64,000 bases of DNA from assembly GCA_947652605.1 (NCBI GenBank), contig OX393577.1, positions 63,016,108 to 63,080,107 of the forward strand, given 5' to 3'. The stretch's first letter is position 1; each line of letters opens with the position of its first letter. Of the stretch, positions 24,918-37,170 are shown piece after piece. The stretch comes from Elmis aenea (taxonomy: Eukaryota > Arthropoda > Insecta > Coleoptera > Elmidae). Both the position numbers and the translations under genes were made by a program. The notes beneath the pieces are model-generated. The model did no database searches and was not told where the DNA came from. It saw only the letters and a list, made by a program, of their open reading frames with translations.

Positions 24918-25073
24918 TGTAACATTCAAATATGGAATGTTCAAATCTAGAAAATGCACCGATAGAATCATTCAAATCTTGATACGGAATCACTCGACAC
25001 AGGAATCATGCAACGATGGAACCATGCAACACGGGAATCGCTCATCGCTGGAACGCTCAAACCTGGAATCCAG
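24918..25073 (+). repeat. Degenerate 16-bp minisatellite
   Basis: Units of 15-16 bp beginning GGAATC or GGAACC follow each other, for example GGAATCACTCGACACA, GGAATCATGCAACGAT, GGAACCATGCAACACG and GGAATCGCTCATCGCT. About eight units are visible. The left units, starting from CATTCAAATATGGAATG, are more diverged than the right ones. Confidence 0.8.
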
Positions 25074-26435
25074 AAATTAAGAATTTTTGCTGCCCTCTAT
25101 ATTACAACAGCCTAAGTATAATATAATTACAGAACACTTCGTTTTATATTTTGTCTTGACTATTGTACAGTGGAAGATAAACATCGTGTTAATGGTAACT
25201 CAAGGGCTACAAATTGGGACCAAGTTGTGTAATTATAATGCTTAGTCAATTTCAAAAAGAAAGTAAAAGATTTATTCGGTATTGCATCCTTAGTTCTAAG
25301 TAGGCATTTTGTTTATAAATCGCTTTTACGAACTGTACGGATTATTACTACATTTTCCTCCAGTTGATAATTTGCGCAAATTTTGCGAGAAAATCTTTTT
25401 GAGTCTCGTTTCACAGTCCTTTAAGTTAACGTTTGCGTTATTTCTAACACCAAGAATAAACGGGTAATTGACTCCCTTGTGGGACTATCAACAATTGCTC
25501 GCTCAACATCTGAACATTTGTAGCACTTCGTTTGTTCTCACAGCGGGCTGAGGTTGAAATCCACACCGACGACAAATCGTATCGTGTTAAGATATTGTTA
25601 CATATATTCGAGAATACTTTTACCATCCTCAACCACCCGAACGAATCCGTTGAAAGTTTCTCTTGTTGAGTGGGTGTAAATTATTTTAAAGAAAAAAGTT
25701 AATAGACAGATTCTGTTGCAAAGACAACTTTCGCTAGACTATTTTTATCATTCATAAAGTATACAGTGATACATAGGCTTGCTTGGTTATCTTTAAATTT
25801 CGTATTTGGTGTAATAAATAACATTTTTGTGTTTGTATCCTTAATTAGTTTGTAAGAGTTGTTTAAATTTGGAGACTTTTTATAAGGTGGCATGCAATAA
25901 ATTTAATTTTTTTGGTTTGGAGTAGAAATTGTAAGTTCCTGTAATATTTTGATGTTAAAAAGAACAATTACAATTTAAAGTGTATGTACATGGCTTGTGT
26001 AGTTGAATTTTGCCGGATATATTTTTCATTTTTGCATCTCGTTGCGTTGTAAAAACATGTTTTTAGTGTGCCCTGCTTTATTTACATGCCTGGCTGTGTG
26101 TATCAGACTGTATTATCTTATTCCTCTGACATTTATAGTTGGAGTTCGTTCTTTGTAGTTTTGTTTCGTATGTATATTTACTTTCATATTTATCATGACA
26201 ACAAAGCTTTTACATCTGTTTGTATACAAGCGCAGTCTTGGTTAAATGAAACATTTTAATAACGATTTTTTGTTACAGGGATTTTTTCGGCTTCATAACA
26301 TGTTCTCTATGATAACAGAATTAGGTTTTTTGAATGTACTTTAATAATTAAAAAAGATGAAATCGTGATATGGATGAAATAAAATTGGGTTACACTGTAT
26401 AACTAAATTTTTGTCTGAGAGACTTTCATTCAGTA
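25074..26435. other. AT-rich non-coding stretch
   Basis: No gene or repeat recognised. Confidence 0.5.
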
Positions 26436-26842
26436 GAAAATTTCCTTTGCCTGTCAAATTTGCGTTTTCAACCAATCACCAATCTTAAATCATCTAGAGA
26501 CCACCAATAGAAGCATTATTACACGGTAATAATTGTACATTTCCCTGTCAGATGTTGATCCTCCAATCAAATTTGCGTTTTCGACCAATAACAAATAACA
26601 ACCAAAAAACATAATCTTACACTGATAATATCCTTTCCGCAATTAACAGATTTTCGTGCGTTTAATGGTCGTTTCTATGAAATCTGAGTTTGTGATTGGC
26701 CGAAAATATAAATTTGGAGAGGGAATCAAATATTTTGGTCTTGATAATTCTTTTGACGAATTTCGGCGACCAGTTGCGTTAATTTAATACAGATTAAACC
26801 ACGCCCCTTACGCACCACTCTGAGTACTTGTAAAATTTGACT
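26436..26842 (+). repeat. CCAAT-rich foldback repeat, copy 3 (lacks hairpin module)
   Basis: It begins GTAGAAAATTTCCTTTGCCT and follows copies 1 and 4 through CACCACTCTGAGTACTTGTAA near 26813-26833, then stops. The hairpin module is absent. This is the most diverged copy (for example AAATAACAACCAAAAAAC instead of the usual AAACTCAGATTTCC segment). Confidence 0.85.
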
Positions 26843-27458
26843 GATATCGTTGCCAAAATCTTACCCTAGCTCACTTTGAAAAAGTAGTATGTATATAATT
26901 AGCAAGTCATTATAAACAGATTTATTGCCTTAGAATTCAAAAATGAGATGTCACCCTATCATTTGGCCCAAATACTTTTTTAAATAATCGTACGAAATTT
27001 CCCCGCAAATCCAATTTTCTTAAGTGGTACGAGTTTGGCAACTTTCTCCTACGTATGACAGATTAACTGCTTAAAATCTGGACGTTGTATCAAGAAATCA
27101 CACCAACATGCAAGAATTAAACTTGTAATATCACAGTAATTATGTGACACTACTAAAAAGACATTTCCTTGCGATAATAAACTGCACTAATTAATTACAA
27201 CTAGTTTCAGTCCCTCAATTAGAGTACTTAATTTCCTCTGCAATTAAAGTTAACTGACGTTAATTTACTTATGCTTATGCACATAAACGACATTTATCAA
27301 CCATAACAGAAAAAACTACACGATGAGCTTAATAAATGAAACTTGAACAATTTGCAAATCATATTTACTTAAATTAATAGTAACTGCATTAAAAATTTTA
27401 GACCGAGTGTGTAATAAAACAACTTTATTTCTTGAGAATACTGCAACGATCCAATTAA
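26843..27458. other. AT-rich non-coding stretch
   Basis: Nothing recognised. Confidence 0.5.
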
Positions 27459-27930
27459 AGGTTTGTTCCAACAAGCGATTTAAAACCAATTCATGGATCA
27501 GTACATAAACTGGTTTATTCGCATGCGTGAACTATGTACTAATAAATGTATTGGCCAATATTAGCCGTTGTTGGAACGCTTTTACGACTGGCCTAACTGT
27601 AAACGACATTTGTATCTATTGGGTTCATAGAAATGTGCGCATCGCAAGGGTAAACACCTTAAGAATCCAGTACTAAATGGGATTGGGAGGGCGATGCATA
27701 GCTACCTGAGCTCACGTTAGTTATGAACAGCGCATGCGTGTAAAAATCAAAGCGCAAGTACGTGATGTTTTAACCGTACACTTACTTGTTCATGAATTGA
27801 TTTGAACATTGTTGGAACGAATTACTAACTGTCCGGTGAACTGTCAGAGACTTTGCAGGAACGCGCTATTGATACTGCGCACACTCGTGACAGTACGTCG
27901 CATAATCCGTGGACTTGTTGGAACAAACCT
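27459..27930 (+). mobile_element. 17-bp-TIR dispersed repeat, copy B (complete)
   Basis: This is the best-preserved copy. It starts AGGTTTGTTCCAACAAG and ends CTTGTTGGAACAAACCT, a perfect 17-bp inverted repeat. Length is 472 bp. No clear target-site duplication is visible (AATTAA before, TACGTA after). It has no coding capacity shared with other copies. Superfamily unknown. Confidence 0.92.
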
Positions 27931-28567
27931 TACGTAAATATAAACTAATCACACAAATGATCCAACAATGTCAAACACAAAACGACTTCCTAAAAAGCAA
28001 ATCCCAATTTCAATATCCAATAATTAAAAGAACGAGCTAAAAGTAGCGCAATTGCACCTTTCAAGTTACAACAATAAAAGCCACATTCAAAGAAATGGAT
28101 AAATATAAAGACACAAAATATCTCGTGACCGTGAAACGTGCACTTTGCAGACTTAAGGGAATATCTCGTCAACATCAAAGTCAATTTTACAGTGGATTGG
28201 ATGAGAGAGAACAGATTGGATCGTATAGCAGAAGTACTGACAGGGCTCATGTCCGGGTCTCGCAAAGCGATATGAAAAGCTATAAATCGAAACATATTCA
28301 TGAATTGACAATTTGAGCATGACATAGTGGTATTGTTACATTAAGAATATTATTAGAACATTAGAAGCGTCCCTAAAGTGACAACGAATGGTCAATTCTT
28401 TTAAAATACTGATTCTTCGAAACGTACCACTTACAATCATTAAATATTTTCGATTTATTTAAGCAAATGTTTTAGTTTGACGGTTCTCAAAAAGTTTTTA
28501 ACCTAAGACCTTTTAACGTTCCTAAAATTTATTAAGAACGCCAAACTTTTTGTTCATTTGAGTCATA
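27931..28567. other. Non-coding stretch with overlapping chance frames
   Basis: Opposite-strand frames at 27990-28325 (minus) and 28095-28316 (plus) overlap. Neither shows a recognisable domain, so neither is called as a gene. Confidence 0.4.
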
Positions 28568-28683
28568 CAGGGTGGACCAAATTCGAATGTTTTACGGGGT
28601 ATCTCGGTTACCGATATCAGATTTTTGCTAACTATTACGGTAACCGAGATACCCCGTAACACATTCAAATTTGGTCCACCCTA
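28568..28683. mobile_element. 116-bp foldback MITE with CAGGGTGG ends
   Basis: It starts CAGGGTGGACCAAATTCGAA and ends with its near mirror, TTGGTCCACCCTA; the arms of about 48 bp include GGGGTATCTCGGTTACCG and CGGTAACCGAGATACCCC. TA lies on both sides, as expected for Tc1/mariner-superfamily insertions. The GGTATCTCGGTTA block is shared with the larger foldback at 41542-42267. Confidence 0.9.
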
Positions 28684-28719
28684 TATGCAGGGTTCTATAG
28701 AACGTCTTAATATTAATAT

Positions 28720-29502
28720 GAAAATTCCCTTCACCTGTCAAATTTGCGTTTTCAACCAATCACTAATCTTAAATCTTTTAGAGACTACCAATAGGAGCAA
28801 TATTACACGGTAATAATTTTACATTCCTCTGCCAGGAGTTGATCCTCCTGTCAAATTTGCGTTTTCGACCAATAACAAACTCAGATTTCCTTTAAACGGC
28901 CAATAAACATAACAACATAATAACATAACATTTCGCAATTAACAGATTTTCATGCGTTTATTGGTCGTTTCTAAGAAATCTGAGTTTTTGATTGGTGGAA
29001 AATATAAATTTGGAGAGGGAATAAGGTATTTTGGTCTTGATAATTTTTTGACAGATGTCAGCGACCAATAACGTTACTTAAATATAGATTAAACCACACC
29101 CCTGACACACCACTCTGACAGTATTTGTAAAATTTGACATAACAGATTATGTATGTACCTAAATACTATTTGATTCATTAATTTTTATTAAAATATAATT
29201 TTTGATTAAAAAATTAGTTATAAATGATCTATTAATAATAACAATCGCAGTAAGTAGTAGGTATACTTTAATTTATCTAAATTAAACAACATTTTAATTT
29301 GACAGATAGGAAATTTTCTGACAAAATATAACTCGTGCATTGCAAATAATCTATAATTTTTGACAAATCTTCACTCATGCAAGTTGAAGCAGAAAAAATC
29401 ACTCGTGCACTCGTGATTTTTTCAGCTCAACTTGCATTCGGGCCTATTTACCAAAAATTATCGATAATTTTCAATGCACTTGTTATATTACTACTGAAAA
29501 TA
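28720..29502 (+). repeat. CCAAT-rich foldback repeat, copy 4 (most complete)
   Basis: It runs from GAAAATTCCCTTCACCTGTC to ATTACTACTGAAAAT. It has seven CCAAT/ATTGG boxes between 28757 and 29070. The hairpin module at 29377-29438 can fold into a stem with arms ending in GAAAAAATCAC and GTGATTTTTTC around a CTCGTGCACTC loop. This copy best shows both modules and is a good reference for the family. Confidence 0.92.
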
Positions 29503-30656
29503 AATGTCCAATCTCAAATAGGTACTAAGAATTTGAAACGAATTTATACGTTTTAATTCAAGTTTCCTTACATTTCCGTGCTTAATAAGCCTTTTTGTAC
29601 ATAAAAATTGTGTTAACTGAAAAGTCCCTATCTGGATTGGCATCAAGACTAAGTTATTGGAAGCGTCAACCTCGTTTACATAGTGATTCCTAAATTACAG
29701 AGAATTAACCATACGTTACATTTGATGGGGCTTTGAGCAACACGGCATTAGACTCCTTTTTGGAAAACATTCACAACAGAATACCAACATAAATCATCTT
29801 AAATGCATCTTCTGCAAACCGCACACAAAAAATGTTACTAAAGCCTCAAATAGCAGTTGGAAAAAAGTTTGTAAATACTTAAATCCAGGAAACCTCTCCA
29901 ACTTATGTACCTTACGGACAAAATCGCAATTAGGATAAGTAATAATGATAAGATGTCAGTCTAATGGGGTACAGAGAACCCTCACTTAACTTACGAACAC
30001 AAAAGAGGCTGCCCAGAGGGTTGAGCCCGGCCGGATTTAACAGTGGCCGTGTTTACGAGATATTTTTTGTCTGAGAAAAGTTTATTCGAGCTTTTCCTAG
30101 AGGAAATACGCAGGTGGCTTGATCAATAGTTAATTTAACGAGAATTAAAGGGGGTTCTTAACAACGGTTCCTACAACGCTACGCAGAGAATCTTTAAAAG
30201 TAATTATATAGGTAACCAGTTATCACACAGGAGATGTTTTAGTTCGTCAAATCGCCGGTAGAAAAATATTTAGGTACTCTCAGTGTCTGTTCATAAACTA
30301 TTTTAATATTGTAAATGAATTAACGCAGTCTTTCAACATTTATGAGGTGAGAATTAATCGTAAATGCTTGCTTTTCTAGACGCTTGCAATCAAATTCTCG
30401 TTGAACTATAATTTATAAGCTTTTGTAATAGCCATCTTTATTAATGCTCTCGTAAAATATCAGCTACTAAGTCTTAACGAAGCCATTAATTAAAGGAATG
30501 TTAGAGTAGGCGTCAGCTTGTGTAAGGATATCTTCTGCGCTGTGGGAGAGTCTAGGTGTTAACGACTGTTATTTAATTTAACAAATACACACAGTATCCA
30601 TGTACACAAAAGTTTGATTTACAAAAAAAAAAAGTAAGTTTTACACGAATATTAAT
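29503..30656. other. Non-coding stretch
   Basis: Nothing recognised. There is no open frame of note. Confidence 0.5.
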
Positions 30657-31083
30657 AGGTTTATTCCAGCAAGGCTACGTACGATCAGATTCTGCGTAGT
30701 AGCATTATATCACGTCTAGCACAGTTTGATAGTCAACTGTTCCAGCAGTTATCGAATTAATTCATGAACTAGTTTGTGGACGGTAAAAACAGTACATGAA
30801 CGAAGCAAGGACTAGCGCTGGGATTTTTACACGCATGCGCTGTTCTTAACTATCGTGGTATCTCCTAGCTATGCATCGCCCTCTCAGTCCCATGTAGTAC
30901 TGGCTTCTTAAAGATGTTTACACTTGCAATGCGTAAATTCCTATGAACCCAATACACACAAATGTCATTTACAATTAGGCATGTCCTGAAACCGTTCCAG
31001 CAGCGACATTTATTAGTCCATAGTTGGCGCATGTGCAGAAACCAGTTCATGAATTAGTACAAGATCATCTGCAGGAACAACGT
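30657..31083 (-). mobile_element. 17-bp-TIR dispersed repeat, copy D (inverted)
   Basis: Reverse orientation relative to copies A-C. It starts AGGTTTATTCCAGCAAGG, and its other end, CTGCAGGAACAACGT, is more decayed. GCATCGCCCTCTCAGTCCCA near 30872 is the mirror of the GATTGGGAGGGCGATGCA block in the other copies. The minus-strand 61-codon frame inside is not a gene. Confidence 0.85.
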
Positions 31084-32839
31084 GTAGCACTTTAGCCAAT
31101 AAATGTGCTTAATAAACAAGTTTTAACAATCATAACTTAGGATAAAGAAACACGTTCACAATTTTCCACCAACCCAATTATTAAAAACGGAAATTTTGCA
31201 ACTTCAACTTCTTATCGCTCTTAAAAGTTGGCAAGAATGTAATAACGAATAAGCAGAAGGTTAAATTGACCATTAACATCTTAATTTTCGGGCAATAATA
31301 CGACTCAATTTGCAGTTGCTCCCATATTTAAAACCGCGCTCGAACGCCAGGCTTCGGTACTAAAAAATGCTTTTCAGATGTCGTCCCACATTTTCCGAGA
31401 GCTCCAGGTTTTCTTTAATCATTTTTCATCACTAATTGGCTGCACGCGCCGAATTTAAATTATATGCAACACCTTTTGAAGGCTAAACGTCCAGCAGAAG
31501 ATAAACTTTTATGAAAATGAGACGATAAAAAGACTTTTTAAAGAGGCACAAAAGTTTCATTATACCTCCATCCCTTATCAGTTCTTTTCCGTCTTTATCT
31601 CTCCGAAATCAATATTTAATTTTTAATAAAAAATTAAAATCGGTTATTACAAGCTTCTTTCTTCCCGGTAAATTCTTTGTGAAACCCCACGAAAAAAATT
31701 GCTTTATAGGCGTATCCGAATGCATGCATATACGTTACAAACTTGACATCGCATTTTGAAATAAAAAACACGCAAAATCCAAGACTGCTTTGATATTCTT
31801 TGTTTTCCATAAATGCGATAAAAATATAAACGTATTACTTCAAATCGATATCTAAACGGGAGCACAGGAATTGTACATTCGACGTTCAGCCATATAACAC
31901 GATACAAAAAAGAATCATTACGCGAATAAAACATTACGTTTGAAACCAAAACAAATCGTGTTTACGAGAATAATTGCGAGATTCCACGGATAACAATGGA
32001 AAAAAGAAAAACGAAGAAGCTTCAGGTAGATAAAACAAATGTGGAGCGTTTTAAACGAAAACGTTTCTGCTTCTAAAAATGTATTTTACACAGGAAATTT
32101 CTCCACTCGATTGTTATTGGTAATAGATGCTCTTTAGGGTACCTCTATAAACAGGGTAAGGACAGTCGCTGGACAAGTTTCTATTGTATATACGGTCGAG
32201 TTTCGCTTGCCACTAGGCTGCGACTTCCAGATTTTATATAGTTTGCATGGAGATCATAGGCAGTTGTACACATTTTATTTTTTTTTGTTGCGTGTTCAGG
32301 GTGTTTAAGTGTGATCCAAGACTTTAAAAGACATTAGTGATAGTTGTGTAAGTTACTACCATACGTAAATTTCATAAGTTAAGTTAAATACAATTATTTT
32401 TTTAATTTTTAAGAAAATGTGCATTGTAATTATTTGTCTACATCGATTTAATAGCAATGATTGGAATTAATAATGTAATTTTGACACGAAATATGAAATT
32501 AAATTAATGAATCTATACTTTTCAGTTGCTCATTGGACATTAAAACAGGAATTAAGTAAACAATTGTTTGCAACTTAATTATCATCATTAATTAAAGATG
32601 CTTAATATTCGTATCAACACATTTATATATCTTGAAAACAAAGATTAGTGTGGCATAGAATTAGCTAAATTTTGAGATTTCAATATAAATTTAAAAACCA
32701 AAGCCGTTATTAAATAATTTTGTTAAGTTGGGTATTAGGATTCTTCATTTGATAAATATCATTGAATTAAAAATATTTTTGTAAACGTAAAAATAAAAAA
32801 TATGTTTATTATAACGTCTTGTTTTTTATTCCTTAAAAG
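31084..32839. other. Non-coding stretch
   Basis: No gene or shared repeat recognised. Confidence 0.5.
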
Positions 32840-33299
32840 CAGGGCTCGAAACTGGATAAAAAATTGGTTAACGGTTAACCGAAAATCGAAAACTTTATTT
32901 TTATAACAGTTTTTGCCTAAAAACCAGTTTTTTTCATAAGAAAACGCGTTTACTGTAAAAAAAAAAACGATTTAACTATGAAACCGGGTTTTAGTTGGAT
33001 TTTGAGATTATTTAGAATAGAAATGCAAATTATGAAAAGATATTATCTATTTATCATTTTATAATATATGTACAATCAAGCGTTCAGTAATGACTTCTGG
33101 TAAACTAATCGCATTTAATACAGATTATGTATTTTTTAAAGTAATTTTTATCCAAAAAAAAAAATGTTTAAAAGAACGGTTTTTAATTATTTTGGTTAAA
33201 GTTACCGTTTTTTGTCAATTAAAATAACGGTTCTGGTAAAAAATCACATATTCGGGGAAAAAACGGTTAACCGGTTTAAAAAACCGGTTTCTTACCCTG
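32840..33299. mobile_element. hAT-like MITE, about 460 bp
   Basis: The left end CAGGGCTCGAAACTGG and right end CCGGTTTCTTACCCTG are mirror-related, with GGTTAACGGTTAACC and AACGGTTAACCGGTTT subterminal blocks. Flanks CTTAAAAG and CTAATAGT only partly agree. Ends starting CAGGG and a 0.4-0.5 kb length fit non-autonomous hAT elements. Confidence 0.65.
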
Positions 33300-33759
33300 C
33301 TAATAGTACGTACAGCAATATATTATGGCAACTATCGTACACACAAAAAAACATTGTTAGTACATGTGTTTTAAATTCTTTTATGTACACTGCGTGTATC
33401 ATGGGTTGCATGCTTACAGTGGAAATACGCGCTCCGTAAATGTTTTTTAAACATTAATAGCAATAACAATTATTAACCCTTCATTTTACTCACTCTTTAG
33501 TTGCTATGCTTACTATTGCATCTATTTTCGCATGCCAATTGAGTTTTTACCTTCAAATTTTGTTAAAAAATTGAATTATTAAAAGATATCCTATATAATC
33601 CCATTGCCGCTATGAGAAATTTGGAGGGTTCGTGAAGCTTGGCCATACCCTGTTACATAAAGGTACCCTCTTGGGTTCAGAGCGGCATTATCAACACAGA
33701 AAGTTTTTCCTCTTTTACCACGCGTGCTTGTTCGTCTTTCCTGTAAAATTATCCAAAAA

Positions 33760-34220
33760 CCACCATCAACTAATTAAGATCGCGGTTGTATAATTTACCG
33801 CATGCAATATCAATCCGCGTAATAAATTTCGGATCACAATTGCCCTGAAAGCACGCCACCGTTTACTGGTGATAGGCGGAAACAGATCGGTAAATATCCA
33901 AAAATCGAGTTTCACGTTAAAACGCGAATGTTCCAGGCGGTTCCGGAAGGAAGCGCCAAGATAAAATGCGGCTAGCATCAGCGGAAAGCTCCCGGACTTC
34001 ATGTAACTGTGATTTCGCAGATTACACAGAACAAATGGACTTGTAGATCGGGGTTGTGTCATCGCTGGTAGGCGGCCGGCCGGTGCTCGTACGAAGTCCG
34101 TCGCACTCTGGCTTTACCGGACCTGGTAGAGGCAAAAGGGGTCAATGTTTCTCGCGCTGCTCTCGCTGGCCTTCACCGTGACATCTCTAGATCTATCGAG
34201 TTTGTTTCCGTTGATTGCCC
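33760..34220. other. GC-richer unique patch
   Basis: This interval stands out from the AT-rich background, with clusters such as GGCGGCCGGCCGGTGCTCG near 34072 and CTCGCGCTGCTCTCGCTGG near 34151. A 98-codon minus-strand frame (33766-34062) crosses part of it but shows no known motif. It could be an exon, a promoter-proximal segment or an old insertion; none can be shown. Confidence 0.4.
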
Positions 34221-35226
34221 ACTGAGCTCGTATGAATAGCGAAGAACGAAAGTGGAATTAAAGCTAACATGCAAAATTAAAATTCATTCTTAGATCACTA
34301 AACGTTAAATTAAAAGTTCTTTATTTTACAGAGCTAATCGTTTTAGTAAAAGCAAGAATAAGAAGCGATCATATTTGAGCAGTTTATTTTGTAAGTGGCA
34401 TGAGGCACATTTGCGAAAAACGAGTTAAAGCTGTTTACGAATAGAAAAATGTATGCGATTTATATCTTTAAACATTTTACTAGCAATTTCTTTCAAAATC
34501 ATCACTATTTTCGTCAATGAAATTGTTTACTAAACAGAAGTGCAAATACATTTATTTCAAAAATGGCATAATGATGGATTTGCTAATTGCTAATGAAGTA
34601 CATCACACAGTGTGTCCAAAAAGTATGAAATATGCTATATATCTCAGTAAATATCCACTTTGGGGAAAAATATTTTGAATAAAAGTTGTTTGGTACTTAG
34701 TTTTTCACCAAAATTTAAATTTAATTTTTTCGAATAATAAAAGCGCAATGAAAAACAATTACTTTTTTAAAATGACAAGATACCCCTTATATTACTTATA
34801 CTCATTTGATAAGAGATTTTTTGTCTCTTTTCCATGATGCAAAACTTTAGTACCCTTACTTAAGCAACTTTTTGCGAAAAACGCAAAAATACCTATACTC
34901 TCAAATTATTTTAATTGTTTAGTGTTTATTTGTAACAAAAACATCATAAGTTCATAAGAACTAAGATTTTTTGACGATATCTACAATAAGTGTTCAAATT
35001 GTGAACCAATAATAAACTCAGTTTTTAAACCCGTTAATAACATTCCCAACCATTTCAGGTGTGATAGAACTCATCTCTCATAATCAAGCAACCTTAAAAA
35101 CACTTGCTTTCTTGCTTAATTGTAAGTCAGTGAAATCTGATTGACTATTACTAATGAGAACACTGCTATTGGATATTATACCACAACGATAATAAAATAG
35201 GACTAAAGAAATTTCTCAGACTGTGT
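34221..35226. other. AT-rich non-coding stretch
   Basis: A segment starting CAGTGTGTCCAAAAAGTATG at 34608 has the look of an insect repeat end, but no partner was found. No gene seen. Confidence 0.4.
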
Positions 35227-35533
35227 AAAAGCCTCTACACATTAGCCAACTTGGCGGGGTCGACAGTCGGGAACTCCGAGTTGGGTCTACACACCTCCCG
35301 ATCTGTACAACCAACAGCATAAACGTCATAGCTTTTTATTCATTTTGATGTTAAATTTTCGGTTTAATAGTCCTTATCTAAAGGAATGTAGTGGGGAGGT
35401 TGGCTTGTTGGATGGACTGCTCAGCCGACCGTTCCAACTGTCGTGTTGGTCGGGTGAAACACTACACATTAAACAATTTATCGGAATGGTCGGCCGGTTG
35501 TCCCGACAAATTGGTAGGTGTGTAGACCCTTTT
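35227..35533. mobile_element. Possible GC-rich MITE with mirrored ends
   Basis: The left end AAAAGCCTCTACACATTAGC and the right end GGTAGGTGTGTAGACCCTTTT are roughly mirror images, and GGGTCTACACACCTCCCG occurs again inside at 35284. Base composition is richer in GC than the flanks. No target duplication is clear. Confidence 0.5.
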
Positions 35534-35963
35534 AGTCATTCAGATTCCACTGATTTACAGTTAAGCAAGTTGCTTGATTATGAGTTATTATATTTTTTTT
35601 AAACATAAGTTTTGATTAAATGGCCTACTAGCTCAAACTAGTTTTTTTTGCATTTTTTACAAACATTTCATAATATAACCCTACTAAAAGTCTAGACCGT
35701 TGAAAAGTACTTAAAATGCTCTACAAGAATACACCAAAAAAATCATACCAACCAATTTAAATAAACGTCGGTGACGTCTCAACAAATAAATGAAGGTGCT
35801 TAAAACAATTTTTTCGCCAAGTTGTAGCTAAGATTGTCCCATTTAATAATATATATGGTTTTTTAATAATTAAATCACAATTGAAGTCGCTATAGTGTTG
35901 GGCCCATTTTGTAGAACAAACTGTATATCTCAAAATCATTAGGGCACACATTACATCATACAT

Positions 35964-36165
35964 AAAAAATGGGGTGTTGCATTTGAAATATAAGAGTTGC
36001 TATTAGTTCCAGAGAGGTGACTCAGCCTGCATATTTGAAAATATTTTTTTCGGGTTCGGAAGAAAAAACTGTATGAAATAGCGTTTGAATCAACTTTCTA
36101 TCTCAAACCGTTGAGCCACAACCGACCGATACCGCAAAATGACTCACCCTGTATATGCATTTCGG
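35964..36165 (+). repeat. Direct repeat pair, first copy
   Basis: About 200 bp, starting AAAAATGGGGTGTTG and ending CACCCTGTATATGCATTTC, is repeated about 1.0 kb further on at 36970-37170. Both contain GTTGCTATTAGTTCCAGAGA and TTCGGAAGAAAAAACTG. Confidence 0.85.
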
Positions 36166-36969
36166 TGTAATCCTACCACGGCCTAATGAGATAGAATCGA
36201 TTTAGCTCAGTTTTTTTAACCAAAGTTTGGACGTCATCTTCGAGAATTTTACGATCGTTTCGCATGAAATCGAATGGGGTCGTTGCCGCCAGTTTTTAGC
36301 GCCGCTGTTGAATGTTTCATCTAACTCATCCACGGAAGTGTCCCAACATCCAAGGACAAGTTTTTATGTAAATTATATTTATAGCCGTAACCTTTAAGTA
36401 ATAAATCACATGCTGTAGGTGATCGGAATTTGCTTTGAACTTCTTGCAGTGAAATTGATCTCTAAATACAAAAATTTGGTAACTTCTATGCATGCTTATC
36501 ACACAACAGAAAAACCGTAACGAATAACTCAAGTTTTTGTTCCTTGAACCAACACTAAACAGGTATTTTTATAATGATGTAAATTACGATGCACATGTGT
36601 CTAAAAATATAAACATATTTTTATGCCTAACTTTACGGTTTAAATTTATTAAATCATCATTAACGTCTTTGTCAATTAGCGTTAGTTATATTAATGAAAT
36701 TTTAAATACATTTTAAAATCTCATATTAAACAAGCATTTAAAAGAATTTAAAGTTGTAAGTGATAGTTTTGTAATATCATGAGCGTTATTTACAACGTTA
36801 ATTTTACAATATTATACAGAAAAGGCTTTTTTTTAAATGTGCCCTAATTGCATTACACGTTTTGGTCTTGATACATAAATAACAATTTTTTAGTGACAAC
36901 GCCGTATAAAAACCTGTAGTACTTTATATTGATGCAAAGCTAAAATAAAAGCGGTCAAAAATATTAAAT
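36166..36969. other. Non-coding stretch between the direct repeats
   Basis: Nothing recognised. Confidence 0.5.
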
Positions 36970-37170
36970 AAAAAATGGGGAGTTGTATTTGAAATATAAA
37001 AGTTGCTATTAGTTCCAGAGAGGCAACTCACCCTGTATATTTGACAAAATTTTTATCGTGTTCGGAAGAAAAAACTGTACGAAATAGCGTTTAAATCAAC
37101 TTTTTGTCTCAAACCGTTTAACCACAATCGACCGATCCCGCACTAATGACCCACCCTGTATATTTATATA
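36970..37170 (+). repeat. Direct repeat pair, second copy
   Basis: It matches 35964-36165 over its whole length with scattered substitutions, and also ends CACCCTGTATAT. Confidence 0.85.

Noticed and set aside
27990..28325. Overlapping opposite-strand frames as a gene
   Set aside because: No domain on either strand, and the length is within chance for this window.
33766..34062. 98-codon minus-strand frame as a host exon
   Set aside because: No recognisable motif. It is reported only as a CG-rich island.
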